Shown one piece after another: positions 37,680 to 45,786 of a DNA stretch of 64,000 nucleotides. Location of the stretch: assembly GCF_016925675.1 (NCBI RefSeq), contig NZ_CP070507.1:1-64000 (forward strand), given 5' to 3'. The notes under the pieces are model-generated. The model saw only the letters and a list, made by a program, of their open reading frames with translations. It was not told the DNA's origin and ran no database searches. The position numbers and the translations under genes were made by a program. How positions within the stretch are numbered: the first letter of the stretch is position 1; each line of letters opens with the position of its first letter. Origin of the DNA: Pseudomonas hygromyciniae (lineage in GTDB: Bacteria > Pseudomonadota > Gammaproteobacteria > Pseudomonadales > Pseudomonadaceae).

Positions 37680-37680
37680 G

Positions 37681-37902
37681 TCAGCCTCGCTTGTCCGGGC
37701 GACCTTCATTCCAGGTCATCCAGTAAAAAATGACGATGCCGACAACGGCGCCGAATGGGCCAATGCGCTCAGCCCAGGTAATCGGAAGAAGGGTAGGGAG
37801 GGCCAGTTTCAGGCCGATCACAATCATGGTTGCAACGATCCACCCAAACCCGGCTGCAACGGGGGTGAGCAAAATGCGTTTGACGATCAGGTCCGTGTTC
37901 AT
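37681..37902 (-). CDS. small membrane protein 2
   Basis: 73 residues with two helices (LTPVAAGFGWIVATMIVIG and IGPFGAVVGIVIFYWMT). Middle gene of the three-gene membrane operon. No family recognised. It might belong to plasmid entry exclusion or envelope stress, but nothing shows it. Confidence 0.6.
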   Translation of the reverse strand: MNTDLIVKRILLTPVAAGFGWIVATMIVIGLKLALPTLLPITWAERIGPFGAVVGIVIFYWMTWNEGRPDKRG

Positions 37903-37914
37903 AAGTACCCCCTT

Positions 37915-38235
37915 TTATCCGATTAGTGTGGCGATGAGATCTATCACTTTCGAATCACGCGCCATCACCCACGCGAAAACCGCCAAGGTCAGCAGCCCGT
38001 AAATCCACCGACGTTGTTGATCGGGGGTGACTTCGGCTCCGCTCTCCGGCCATATCGGCGGGATATCACCCTGGAGGAATTTGGGGAAAAGGCCCATCAA
38101 CGCGAACCAGGCCCAATCGAAACCAGCAGGCCCAGCGTAGGGCGACTTGGTGGCGATCCAAGCAGCTAGGCCGAGCCAAGCAGCCCATGCGCATGCGCGT
38201 ATGACCCCCTTCTTTTTCGACGTTAAAGCGATCAT
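37915..38235 (-). CDS. small membrane protein 3
   Basis: 106 residues from ATG 38235 (MIALTSKKKGVIRAC), with AGGAGG upstream. Helices at ACAWAAWLGLAAWIA, FDWAWFALMGLFPKF and WIYGLLTLAVFAWVMA. Its layout is like small membrane protein 1 (a helical pair around a PxxxQG turn: LFPKFLQGD against LLPKAIQGF), so the two are probably paralogues. Confidence 0.6.
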   Translation of the reverse strand: MIALTSKKKGVIRACAWAAWLGLAAWIATKSPYAGPAGFDWAWFALMGLFPKFLQGDIPPIWPESGAEVTPDQQRRWIYGLLTLAVFAWVMARDSKVIDLIATLIG

Positions 38236-38257
38236 GTAACCTCCTTGTTCACAACGA

Positions 38258-38557
38258 TTAGTGTACCGGCTCAACGTGCTTGCGGGTCGTAAGATCCAGG
38301 CCAACGGCACGCATTACGGCCAGCAGGGTTTTCAAAGTCGGGTTGCCCTTGTCCGAGAACGACCGGTAGAGGTGTTCGCGGGAAAGGCCAGATTCATTGG
38401 CAAGGGCGGTCATCCCTTTGGCGCGGGCTACGACACCCAGGCATTTTGCGATATAGGCCGCATCGCCCGTTTCGAATGCGTCCTCCATGAATACCGCGAT
38501 GGACTCCGCATCAGTCAACGCATCAGCGGGGTCGTAGTCGTAAAATTGTTCTTTCAT
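38258..38557 (-). CDS. HigA-like addiction-module antidote
   Basis: 99 residues. The pattern DPADALTDAESIAVFMEDAFETG, AKGMTALANESGLSREHLYR and KTLLAVMRAVGLDL is that of the HI1420-type antidote with an XRE HTH. It overlaps the toxin gene by four bases and lies downstream of it, the usual HigBA order. Confidence 0.88.
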   Translation of the reverse strand: MKEQFYDYDPADALTDAESIAVFMEDAFETGDAAYIAKCLGVVARAKGMTALANESGLSREHLYRSFSDKGNPTLKTLLAVMRAVGLDLTTRKHVEPVH

Positions 38558-38856
38558 TCATCGTCACTCCACTGGCTGGCCAACGCTTTAGCGGTTTCGA
38601 TATCCCGCGCTTGGCTGCTCTTGTCCCCACCACACAGCAACAGGACCAGTTGGTTACCGCGCTGCTGAAAATACACCCGGTAGCCGGGGCCGTGATGGAT
38701 GCGCAGTTCGCTGATCCCCTGGCCCACTGGTTGAACGTCCCCAAGCAGACCATTTGCAACGCGGAAGACTCGCGCAGCGATGATGGCTTTGGCCTGCTTG
38801 TCTCGCAGCTTGCGTTCCCAGTTCCTGTACGTGGCGGTTTGTTTAATTGTCTTCAT
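38554..38856 (-). CDS. RelE/ParE-superfamily toxin, HI1419 type
   Basis: 100 residues. TATYRNWERKLRDKQAKAII, ELRIHHGPGYRVYFQQRG and LVLLLCGGDKSSQARDIETA are hallmarks of the HigB/HI1419 phage-derived toxin family. With the antidote it forms a maintenance module of the replicon. Confidence 0.9.
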   Translation of the reverse strand: MKTIKQTATYRNWERKLRDKQAKAIIAARVFRVANGLLGDVQPVGQGISELRIHHGPGYRVYFQQRGNQLVLLLCGGDKSSQARDIETAKALASQWSDDE

Positions 38857-38894
38857 GGGCTCAATTGTAGCTTATAAATCACGGCTAGGCAAGA

Positions 38895-38910
38895 TTCTCG
38901 CACGCGAGAA
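38895..38910. promoter_or_regulatory. TTCTCGC-N2-GCGAGAA palindrome, copy 2
   Basis: TTCTCGCACGCGAGAA, identical in core to the site at 33.1 kb. It lies between the HigBA pair and the first repeated promoter-leader, 36 bases upstream of the -35 box. Confidence 0.6.
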
Positions 38911-38929
38911 AGTCAATTAATAGTAAATA

Positions 38930-39058
38930 TAGTATTGACCATAAGTTGACGCAAGGGGGATTTTTTAGGATACTGAATCCGTCGAAGCAATCCCGTCTCG
39001 ACAGCCTGGAACCAGCGGCGGCAACCGCTCCGGGCAACACTGCGAAGGAGTTCGAAGC
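38930..39058 (+). promoter_or_regulatory. repeated promoter plus two-hairpin leader, copy 1
   Basis: -35 TTGACG (38946-38951), 17-bp spacer, -10 GATACT (38969-38974). TTGACCATAAGTTGAC upstream is the degenerate operator. The leader starts six bases after the -10 with GTCGAAGCAATCCCGTCTCGA (hairpin 1, weaker here), then CCTGGAACC...CGCTCCGGG (hairpin 2 around GCGGCAACCGC), then GAAGGAG before the DUF4942 start. Confidence 0.8.
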
Positions 39059-39838
39059 ATGTCTATTTTCAAAGAGTTGGCGTTACCTTCTACGCTTGAC
39101 GATCTGCTAACTGCCCGCGAGGAAGCGCTACGGCTGATCACTGATGCACGCCGCATGCTGGAGCTGGCCCAGGAAGTTCTAGCGCCCCATGGTCGGCATC
39201 TGATGCCTCACGCTGCGCAACTCAGGGAAGACCAGGACAGGGTGCGCCGCGAACTGGACACCTCCCTATGGCGCCGGGCGTTCGATATGACAGGCTTTAA
39301 GCAACTGATGGACGCCGAGGCCGTCGCGGAGTTTGAGAAGAGCCTTTGCCCATCCCCGCCTGAATTCACCGCGTCGACGATCACCGCTACGTTCATCGAC
39401 TTGCGCATAAACGCCGAATCCATGTTCCAGCGTGGGGTTTTCAATGTGTTCCGGTATCTCTCCGACGACTACCGCACCAACGCAAAAGAGCCGTTTCGCA
39501 TCGGCCAGAAAGTGATCATGGAAGGGATGGTCGAACCTTCGTTCAAAAGTGGCCTTTGCATCCGGTACGGTTCATGGGCCAAGGACAAGCTCAATGACCT
39601 TGACCGGGTATTTCAGACGCTCGATGGCAAGCCCTTCCAGGCGCACGCATTGACCTCAGCTATGGATGCAGCTTTTCAGGCTGGGGAAGTGTTCGAGAAC
39701 GAGAACTACCGGGCCAAGGCGTTCAAGAAGGGCACCCTCCACCTGGAGTTTCTGCGCCTGGATCTGCTGGACAAAGTGAATGAGCAGATTGCCGAATATT
39801 ACGCCGGCAACGTGCTGCCAGACGCCCGCGCTGCGTAG
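39059..39838 (+). CDS. DUF4942 family protein
   Basis: 259 residues. The C-terminal FKKGTLHLEFLRLDLLDKVN with EQIAEYYAGN is diagnostic of DUF4942, frequent on Pseudomonas plasmids and prophages. An N-terminal coiled region (REEALRLITDARRMLELAQE) precedes. Function unknown. First gene of the run controlled by the repeated promoter-leader; RBS GAAGGAG. Confidence 0.8.
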   Translation: MSIFKELALPSTLDDLLTAREEALRLITDARRMLELAQEVLAPHGRHLMPHAAQLREDQDRVRRELDTSLWRRAFDMTGFKQLMDAEAVAEFEKSLCPSPPEFTASTITATFIDLRINAESMFQRGVFNVFRYLSDDYRTNAKEPFRIGQKVIMEGMVEPSFKSGLCIRYGSWAKDKLNDLDRVFQTLDGKPFQAHALTSAMDAAFQAGEVFENENYRAKAFKKGTLHLEFLRLDLLDKVNEQIAEYYAGNVLPDARAA

Positions 39839-39850
39839 TAAAAAAATGTC

Positions 39851-39989
39851 ACTATCAGTCAAATTAGATTTGACTGATAGTTGACTTGTTGGGGTTCCTT
39901 TGCGATACTTACCACGTCGAAGCAATTCCGCTTCGACAGCCCGGAACCAGCGGCGGCAACCGCTCCGGGCACACTGCGAAGGAGTTTCC
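39851..39989 (+). promoter_or_regulatory. repeated promoter plus leader, copy 2, with perfect operator palindrome
   Basis: A perfect 31-bp dyad at 39851-39881 (arms ACTATCAGTCAAAT and ATTTGACTGATAGT, centre TAG) runs into -35 TTGACT (39881-39886); spacer 17; -10 GATACT (39904-39909). Hairpin 1 GTCGAAGC-aattcc-GCTTCGAC (39916-39937) begins at the likely start of the transcript, then hairpin 2 (39939-39970) and GAAGGAG. Confidence 0.88.
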
Positions 39990-40358
39990 ATGAGCGCCTA
40001 TATCCTGAATCGTTTTCACATCTCCGCCATCCTCATGTTCACCTGCAACGGCAAGCCGGATGCAACCACCTACCAGCTCCTTGCCGACAAAGGGCAGCAG
40101 CTGCTTGACGAAAACATCCGATCCGTACGCACGCGCTACCCACGCGAAACGTTCAAGGGCGAGCTGTTCGGCCTGGATGAAACTGTCCCCAAGCCCACCC
40201 CGCTCGAAGCCCTCAAGCTCATCCAGTGCCTGGAATATCAGTCCAATCAAAACCCCGACTATTACGCGACCCAGGCATTTCGCACCCTGCATGAAATTCG
40301 CCGCGTAGCGCAGTCAAAGCTGCCGGGCTGGGATCAGGCGAGTTGGGATCTGGTCTGA
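39990..40358 (+). CDS. hypothetical protein
   Basis: 122 residues from ATG 39990 (MSAYILNRFHISAI). Soluble; a helical pattern with KPTPLEALKLIQCLEYQSNQ in the middle. Not recognised. The gene lies directly behind promoter-leader copy 2, and its stop overlaps the next start (TGATG). Confidence 0.65.
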   Translation: MSAYILNRFHISAILMFTCNGKPDATTYQLLADKGQQLLDENIRSVRTRYPRETFKGELFGLDETVPKPTPLEALKLIQCLEYQSNQNPDYYATQAFRTLHEIRRVAQSKLPGWDQASWDLV

Positions 40359-40708
40359 TGGCCGCGAATGCCCAGCAGGTAGCGCCGCCCATGTGGCGCT
40401 ACTCCCTGCGCTGGTGTCTGCCTCACTTGCCATGCCCCGGTGACTTCGAGCTGCTGGTGATCGAGGCGCCGGCAGGGCAGAAGCTCCCCGAGGAAATGCG
40501 CAAAGCGTGGGAGGCCCGGCCCGAGGGTTACGGGGTCTGTCTCGACTTTCCCGCCTCTCAGGCGGTCAAGCGCTGGAGCGCCGAGGCAAAGGGCAAGGTC
40601 AGGCGCAAGAACCTGGAGCGCCGGGTAGAAAAGCAGGCTCCGCTGTTTGCGGATGAGCTGATAGCCCGCGAACTGGCCCAGCGTCCCGCCTATTTCGAAG
40701 GCAAGTAA
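40358..40708 (+). CDS. hypothetical protein
   Basis: 116 residues from ATG 40358 (MAANAQQVAPPMW). Central part WCLPHLPCPGDFELLVIEAP has two cysteines; the C-terminal half is basic (KGKVRRKNLERRVEKQAP), possibly nucleic-acid binding. No family recognised. Translationally coupled to the gene before. Confidence 0.6.
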   Translation: MAANAQQVAPPMWRYSLRWCLPHLPCPGDFELLVIEAPAGQKLPEEMRKAWEARPEGYGVCLDFPASQAVKRWSAEAKGKVRRKNLERRVEKQAPLFADELIARELAQRPAYFEGK

Positions 40709-40722
40709 TCTAAAAAGCCGGT

Positions 40723-40767
40723 ACATGCGGCGGCAACCGCTCCGGCACAGCGAAGGAGAATCCCGCA
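40723..40767 (+). promoter_or_regulatory. leader hairpin 2 alone, copy 3
   Basis: GCCGG...TGCGGCGGCAACCGC TCCGGC followed by AGCGAAGGAG, with no promoter or hairpin 1. The inner stem GCGG/CCGC and loop CGGCAA are kept, the outer stem is shortened. Confidence 0.65.
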
Positions 40768-40986
40768 ATGACTACATACCGTGTTGTATGGGCTGTTGAT
40801 ATCAACGTTGACGGCGATCATCGAGCAGCCGCAGAGGCGTGCGCACGCCACTACTTCCAGCCGCGAATTGCAAACGGCGATCCCGACTGCGCATGCGTGT
40901 TCGAGGTGACAGGACCAGACAACAGGACCGCCGAGGTAGACCTGGTGCCGAGCTTGTGCGATCTCATTGGTGACGACACCGAGTAA
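40768..40986 (+). CDS. hypothetical small protein
   Basis: 72 residues, ferredoxin-like or beta-rich by eye (TTYRVVWAVDINVDGDHRAA), ending in an acidic tail (LCDLIGDDTE). Alternation of VVWAVDI, ACVFEVTG and AEVDLVPS suggests strands. Unknown function; start fixed by hairpin 2 and GAAGGAG. Confidence 0.6.
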   Translation: MTTYRVVWAVDINVDGDHRAAAEACARHYFQPRIANGDPDCACVFEVTGPDNRTAEVDLVPSLCDLIGDDTE

Positions 40987-40998
40987 ACGCAACCCAAC

Positions 40999-41051
40999 AG
41001 TGCCCGGATCCAGCGGCGGCAACCGCTCCGGGCACTTGCGAAGGAGTACGC
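40999..41051 (+). promoter_or_regulatory. leader hairpin 2 alone, copy 4
   Basis: GTGCCCGGA ... TCCGGGCAC is the longest outer stem in the set (9 pairs), enclosing AGCGGCGGCAACCGCT. GAAGGAG follows eight bases later, before the PP-loop gene. Confidence 0.75.
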
Positions 41052-42143
41052 ATGAACGCGATCAGCCGCGGCTGCCCCTCGGGCGGCGCTCACCCCGTTT
41101 TATCCCTCGCCCAGGCCGAGGCCCTGCGCGCTGCGCTGGCCGGTCGGCTGCTGGCTGTGTGTTTCGGATCGGGCGTGGATTCCACGGCCATGCTCGTAGC
41201 CCTGCACGCGGCAGGGCTGCGCCCGGATATCATCACCTTTGCCGACACCGGCGCGGAGAAACCCGAGACGTTGGCCCACATTGAGGCGATGGATTCCGTG
41301 CTGCGTGCGTGGGGCTGGCCGTCCGTTAGCGTGTGCCGGAAGAAACCGAAGCCCACCACCGGATACCAGGATCTGTACGGCAACTGCATGGCCAACGAGA
41401 CATTGCCTAGCCTGGCCTTTGGCATGAAATCTTGTTCGGTGAAGTGGAAGCAGGTTCCCCAGGATCAGTTTCTCATGGGCGCCCGGTCTGGCCCGAACGC
41501 CAGGCCAGCGCATCCTGTGTGGGAACGCGCCAAGGTGACGGGACAACGCATCGTCAAGCTGATCGGTTACGACTGCGGCAAAGCAGATCTGCGCCGCTCC
41601 AAAGCGCTCAAGCCTGCGGACGCAAACTTCGATTATGTCTACCCGTTGCAGCTGGTTCGCTGGACTCGCCGCGATTGTGTGCGTGCGATCACTCAGGCGC
41701 TCGGCGCGGACCTGGTACCGATCAAATCCGCCTGCTTTTTCTGCCCAGCTTCCAAGCACTGGGAACTGTATTGGCTTGCCGCGAATCACCCCGAGCTGCT
41801 GGAGCGGGCGCTGATGCTTGAGCGCAACGCCCTCACTGGCAAGCACAGCCGATTTGACGCAGTACAGTTCGGCGCATCGTGGGAACACCTGGTGCGAAAT
41901 GCCGATGGTTTCCCCAGTACAACGACAACCGTAGGGCTTGGGCGTAGCTTCGCTTGGAACCAGTGGGCCAGGGTCAATGACGTTGTAGACGAGCATTTTA
42001 ATGTCAGGCGAGCCGCTGCCGATCGAGCGCGTTTTGCGGCGTTGTCCGACAGCTTGCGGGATCCAGATAATGCCCTGGACTCGCGTACGCCGGGCATTCC
42101 CGTTGTCGATATCACTAACTCTGAGCAGTTAGAGCTGTGGTAA
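41052..42143 (+). CDS. PP-loop ATPase of the PAPS-reductase family
   Basis: 363 residues. P-loop-like pyrophosphate motif VCFGSGVDSTAMLVAL near residues 35-50 and PDIITFADTGAEKPE are those of PAPS reductase/DndC-type N-type ATP pyrophosphatases. Cysteines in GNCMANETLP, KSCSVKWK and SACFFCPASKH may bind an Fe-S cluster or thiolate. Relatives on phages and plasmids are annotated as PAPS reductase but are unlikely to reduce sulfate here. With a DNA methyltransferase two genes on, a nucleic-acid modification role is possible; this is inference. Confidence 0.8.
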   Translation: MNAISRGCPSGGAHPVLSLAQAEALRAALAGRLLAVCFGSGVDSTAMLVALHAAGLRPDIITFADTGAEKPETLAHIEAMDSVLRAWGWPSVSVCRKKPKPTTGYQDLYGNCMANETLPSLAFGMKSCSVKWKQVPQDQFLMGARSGPNARPAHPVWERAKVTGQRIVKLIGYDCGKADLRRSKALKPADANFDYVYPLQLVRWTRRDCVRAITQALGADLVPIKSACFFCPASKHWELYWLAANHPELLERALMLERNALTGKHSRFDAVQFGASWEHLVRNADGFPSTTTTVGLGRSFAWNQWARVNDVVDEHFNVRRAAADRARFAALSDSLRDPDNALDSRTPGIPVVDITNSEQLELW

Positions 42144-42149
42144 ATTATT

Positions 42150-42286
42150 AGTAAAAAATAGATTTGACTATAAGTTGACATTGATAATAGCCTTTGCGAT
42201 ACTGGGAACCGTCGAAGCAATCCTGCTTCGACAGCCTGGAACCAGCGGCGGCAACCGCTCCGGGCACTTGCGAAGGAGTTACAAAC
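42150..42286 (+). promoter_or_regulatory. repeated promoter plus leader, copy 5
   Basis: TTGACTATAAGTTGACA operator/-35 (TTGACA 42175-42180), spacer 17, -10 GATACT (42198-42203). Hairpin 1 GTCGAAGC-aatcct-GCTTCGAC, hairpin 2 CCTGGAACC...TCCGGG with one G-U pair, GAAGGAG. Confidence 0.85.
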
Positions 42287-42529
42287 ATGGCTATCGAAAC
42301 CCACCTGTTCTATTTCAGCTCAGCCACGCAGCTGCGCGATTTCTCCGGCTTCACCGTCGAGCCGTCCCATCAAGCCCGCCCAGGGCAAGAACCCTCCACC
42401 GTCACCATGTACACGGTCGTCGCTCAGCGCTCCGGCATCGGCCAGCGCGAAGTCATCGCAGAGTTCCCGCTGGAACTGCATGCCGAGATTTTCCGCGACA
42501 TGGCCGAGGCGACAGCCCGCGCCCTCTGA
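42287..42529 (+). CDS. hypothetical small protein
   Basis: 80 residues from ATG 42287 (MAIETHLFYFSSATQL). Soluble, no recognised motif. It is followed by a GC hairpin (CCCGGACC-ttg-GGTCCGGG at 42541-42559) that may attenuate transcription into the methyltransferase gene. Confidence 0.6.
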   Translation: MAIETHLFYFSSATQLRDFSGFTVEPSHQARPGQEPSTVTMYTVVAQRSGIGQREVIAEFPLELHAEIFRDMAEATARAL

Positions 42530-42571
42530 CCACAGCCCCGCCCGGACCTTGGGTCCGGGCCATCGTGACGG

Positions 42572-44263
42572 ATGACGAACATGCTTACAAAGTATGTGCT
42601 CAAGCACTTTCATTTCTGCTGCGGGCTTGGCGGCGGCGCCAAAGGCTTCAATCAAAACAAGGAAGTGGTCGGCCACCTGCAGGCGGAATGGCGCTGCATT
42701 GGCGGTGTCGATGTGGACGCCGGCGCGCTGCGTGATTTCCAACGCCTGGCCGGTGTACCAGGTACGCAAATGGACCTGTTCACCCGCGAGCAATACACCG
42801 CCTTCCATGGCAAGGAACCGCCAGCAGACTGGCGGGAGGCAACCCCGGCTGATATTCGCCGCGCTGCGGGCTTTCAGGATCCTGATGTGGTGTTCATCAG
42901 CAGCCCCTGCAAAGGCGCTTCTGGCCTGTTGTCCGAGGCGTTGAGCCTAACCCCCAAGTACCAGGCCCTCAATGAACTGACGCTGCGCTGCGTGTGGCTC
43001 ATGTGCGAGGCCTGGCAGCACAACCCGCCCGGCCTGATCGTGTTCGAGAACGTGCCGCGCCTGGCAACCCGTGGTCGCCACCTGCTCGATCAGATCGTTC
43101 AGGTGTTGAACTTCTTTGGCTATGCCGTGAGCGAGACAACCCACGACTGCGGGGAGCTGGGCGGCCTGGCCCAAAGCCGCAAGCGCTTTCTGCTGGTGGC
43201 TCGGCACGTGGAGAAAGTGCCACCGTTCTTGTACGAGCCGGAAAAGAAATCCCTGCAATCGGTCGGTGCTGTCCTTGGCCGCATGCCGCTGCCTGGCGAT
43301 ATCGAGCGCGCAGGCCCAATGCATCGGGTTCCAGCGCTGCAATGGAAAACGTGGGTTCGCCTTGCCCTGGTCGAGGCCGGCAAGGACTGGCGCAGCCTGG
43401 ATCAGTTGGCCATCGAGGACGGTTATCTGCGCGACTTCGTGATAGTGCCCGAGGCGTTCTCGGGATATCTAGGCGTGCGTAGCTGGGGTGATTCAATGGG
43501 CACCGTTGCCGGCCAGACAGGGCCAACCAATGGCGCATTTTCGGTTGCAGATCCGCGCAGCCCGGCACACGCCGCGCAGTACCAGCAATATGGCGTACGG
43601 CGCTGGGAGGACTCGAGCGGCGCAATCATCGGCATCAAGTCGCCAGGGCAGGGCACGTTCAGCGTGGCCGATCCGCGTGGCGCAGCTGGTGGACACGGGA
43701 AATACAGCGTCACCCGCTGGGATGGCTCGGCACGCACCGTCATTGCCGGCAGCACGACAGGGCAGGGCGCGTTTGCCGTACAGGATCCGCGCCCAGGCTT
43801 GCGCCGCGTGAAAGGCGATGCCTACCTCACCGGGGGCCACTATGGCGTCGTGCCGTGGGAAGGCCTGGCCGGGGCAGTATCCGCCAGTGCGCGCCTGGAC
43901 AATGGCCGCTGGAGCGTTGCCGATCCGCGCATGCCAGCCGCCAATGATCGATTGACCTGCGTGATTCGAAGCCTCGACGGCACCTGGCACCGCCCATTCA
44001 CCACGCTGGAAATGGCGGCGCTGCAAAGCCTGGTTGACCCGGAAGAAATGCTTGAGCTGGACGGTTTGAGCGACCAGGCGTGGCGCGAGCGGATCGGTAA
44101 TGCGGTACCACCGAAAGCCGCTGAGGCAATTGCCGGTGTAATGGCCCAAACCCTCCTGCTGGCCAAGCAGGGTGAAACCTTCCTGCTCAGTCATATGCCG
44201 GTATGGGTTCGCCCCGTCGCGGTCGGCCTGTCGCTGGCCAGCGAACTCGACAAGGCAGCATAA
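42572..44263 (+). CDS. C5-cytosine DNA methyltransferase with internal tandem repeats
   Basis: 563 residues. Motif I HFHFCCGLGGGAKGF (12-26), motif IV SPCKG with catalytic C113, motif VI ENV (159-161), motif VIII QSRKR (201-205), motif X GNAVPPKAAEAI (509-520). Between VIII and X, where the target recognition domain lies, there are four units of about 31 residues ending F/WSVADPR-like: 299-329, 339-369, 378-407 and 423-453. It should methylate cytosine; no restriction partner is adjacent, so it is probably an orphan or anti-restriction enzyme. M4 is an alternative start. Confidence 0.92.
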   Translation: MTNMLTKYVLKHFHFCCGLGGGAKGFNQNKEVVGHLQAEWRCIGGVDVDAGALRDFQRLAGVPGTQMDLFTREQYTAFHGKEPPADWREATPADIRRAAGFQDPDVVFISSPCKGASGLLSEALSLTPKYQALNELTLRCVWLMCEAWQHNPPGLIVFENVPRLATRGRHLLDQIVQVLNFFGYAVSETTHDCGELGGLAQSRKRFLLVARHVEKVPPFLYEPEKKSLQSVGAVLGRMPLPGDIERAGPMHRVPALQWKTWVRLALVEAGKDWRSLDQLAIEDGYLRDFVIVPEAFSGYLGVRSWGDSMGTVAGQTGPTNGAFSVADPRSPAHAAQYQQYGVRRWEDSSGAIIGIKSPGQGTFSVADPRGAAGGHGKYSVTRWDGSARTVIAGSTTGQGAFAVQDPRPGLRRVKGDAYLTGGHYGVVPWEGLAGAVSASARLDNGRWSVADPRMPAANDRLTCVIRSLDGTWHRPFTTLEMAALQSLVDPEEMLELDGLSDQAWRERIGNAVPPKAAEAIAGVMAQTLLLAKQGETFLLSHMPVWVRPVAVGLSLASELDKAA

Positions 44264-44299
44264 CCAACCTAAAGGCGCCTCAGCCCGGGGCGCCTAACT

Positions 44300-44355
44300 C
44301 AGCCCGGAAATGACGGCGGCAACCGTCCCGGGAACCCACGCGAAGGAGTAACACC
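44300..44355 (+). promoter_or_regulatory. leader hairpin 2 alone, copy 6
   Basis: CCCGGAAATGACGGCGGCAA then CCGTCCCGGG, then GCGAAGGAG. The inner stem is ACGG/CCGT instead of GCGG/CCGC, a compensated change that supports an RNA fold. A short hairpin AGGCGCC/GGCGCCT at 44273-44297 precedes and may end the methyltransferase transcript. Confidence 0.75.
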
Positions 44356-44577
44356 ATGTTCCGCGATCTCACGATGAGCAAAGCCCAACGTTCCAGCCAG
44401 GCCCTGCATACCGCTGCGCGGTTGGCAGAGCATCGGAAGAAGTGGTATTCAGCCGCCGAGCTTTACGAAGCAGCCGCATCCCTTTGGCCTGGCAAAGGCC
44501 TCAGTTTGATGCGCCGCGCCGAACAGTGCCGCTCCCTGGTTGTCGATGCCAGCGATGAAATGGAATTTGAGGATTGA
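44356..44577 (+). CDS. hypothetical small helical protein
   Basis: 73 residues. The central run HTAARLAEHRKKWYSAAELY and EAAASLWPGKGLSLMRRAEQ looks like a TPR-type helical pair. It starts after hairpin 2 copy 6 and ends three bases before the next gene. Function unknown. Confidence 0.65.
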   Translation: MFRDLTMSKAQRSSQALHTAARLAEHRKKWYSAAELYEAAASLWPGKGLSLMRRAEQCRSLVVDASDEMEFED

Positions 44578-44580
44578 GCC

Positions 44581-45021
44581 ATGGACGAACGAACGGAACA
44601 GCAACTGACCGATTATCTCGATACCCTGTTGTGGCTGGAGACCGCCTCCGTGGCCGAGATTGAAGGAGCCTTATCCACGGCCTCCGCCACTGTACGTGAG
44701 GACCTGGAGCTGGGCATTCAGTGCATGATGGACTCAGACCGTCCCGGCTTGGCCAACTACTTTCCCAACCTGGTCAGTCGGCCCACTTCGCTGTCAGTCA
44801 TCCGCCAAAAATTCTCAGCTGTCGCACTGGCTATGGATCAGCTTGAGGACTCGATGCGCCGGCGACAAACGGATCCTACCTATCCGTTAATGGGTTATGG
44901 CGCGGTTCTCGGTACGTTGGCCAAGTTGCAATACCTGAACAAAATCACACCGTCGCAGCGGGAGTTGCTGCTCAGCGAACTGGCTAGCCTCAAAGCTGGC
45001 GGCTTGCGTCTGGACAATTAA
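44581..45021 (+). CDS. hypothetical protein
   Basis: 146 residues, helical, acidic N-terminal half (DERTEQQLTDYLDTLLWLET). Not recognised. Its stop is nine bases before the next small gene, whose AAGGAGG lies in between, so 44356, 44581 and 45031 form one operon. Confidence 0.6.
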   Translation: MDERTEQQLTDYLDTLLWLETASVAEIEGALSTASATVREDLELGIQCMMDSDRPGLANYFPNLVSRPTSLSVIRQKFSAVALAMDQLEDSMRRRQTDPTYPLMGYGAVLGTLAKLQYLNKITPSQRELLLSELASLKAGGLRLDN

Positions 45022-45030
45022 GGAGGCGTC

Positions 45031-45288
45031 ATGAATCGCATGGCTAAACGCCGGAGTCGGTTACCCGTGATCCTCTGCGTAGCTGGGGGCATTCTCATTT
45101 TCGTGGTTGAAATGTTTTCGTCCTGGCACATGACCGAACGGCGCGTAGCGCGAAAGAACCAGGAGAAGGCTCGGTATCTGCAGGAGCATTCGCCGCCAAA
45201 ACCAGCCAATACGCACGTAGAGGTATTCATGCCGCCAGGGGCTTCGCACAATACCTCACACACCATCAAGGAAGCGGTTTCGCCTTGA
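45031..45288 (+). CDS. small signal-anchor protein
   Basis: 85 residues: basic start (MNRMAKRRSRLP), one hydrophobic helix (VILCVAGGILIFVVEMF) and a hydrophilic proline-rich tail. Probably a bitopic inner-membrane protein with the tail outside. Unrecognised. Confidence 0.6.
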   Translation: MNRMAKRRSRLPVILCVAGGILIFVVEMFSSWHMTERRVARKNQEKARYLQEHSPPKPANTHVEVFMPPGASHNTSHTIKEAVSP

Positions 45289-45295
45289 GTCATCA

Positions 45296-45744
45296 TGGGC
45301 GTGCCCCTGCGGGGGCGGCTGTCGTGAACCAAGCCCCGGCCAAAAGCACGCCGGGTCTTGGCCCTTCGGGCTTCCATCCTCACGCCTCCGGCCTACGGCC
45401 TGCGCGCTCCGCTTGCCAGTCGTTCCAGGGCAACCACTGCGGCTAGCTCAGCAACCATCGGTAGGAAGCGGACGCCCCAATGGCCTATCCGCCACCAGGC
45501 CTTGCCTGCAAGGGGCTTTCGCGGCATATCCTCGCTCGCTACGCTCCCTGCGGTATTCCACGGTCCCCTTGCACGCGGCCTGGCTCTGGATAGTCCGGGC
45601 TTACCGCGTCCTACCGAAGGCTGCCGAGCAGATCCACCCAGCAGTGGCGCGCTTCCATTCCCAAAGAGCAAGGCGGCATCCGCTTCGCGGCTGCAGCTTT
45701 GAAAAGCGTTTGTTTCCCGCGCCCCACGCTCGGCATTAAAGCAG
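45296..45744 (+). repeat. ~450-bp intergenic repeat, copy B
   Basis: Nearly identical to 36863-37314, in the same orientation. The first hairpin loop is shorter (GTGCCCC-tgc-GGGGGC). Only a handful of substitutions separate the copies, 8.4 kb apart. Confidence 0.85.
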
Positions 45745-45786
45745 CTCGGTAAAGCGGTCAAGCGTTCGGATCAAGAAAAAGCAGAT

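Noticed and set aside
43493..44194. Antisense frames across the methyltransferase gene, and 41100-41996 across the PP-loop gene
   Set aside because: Composition of antisense shadow; the sense genes have full motif sets.
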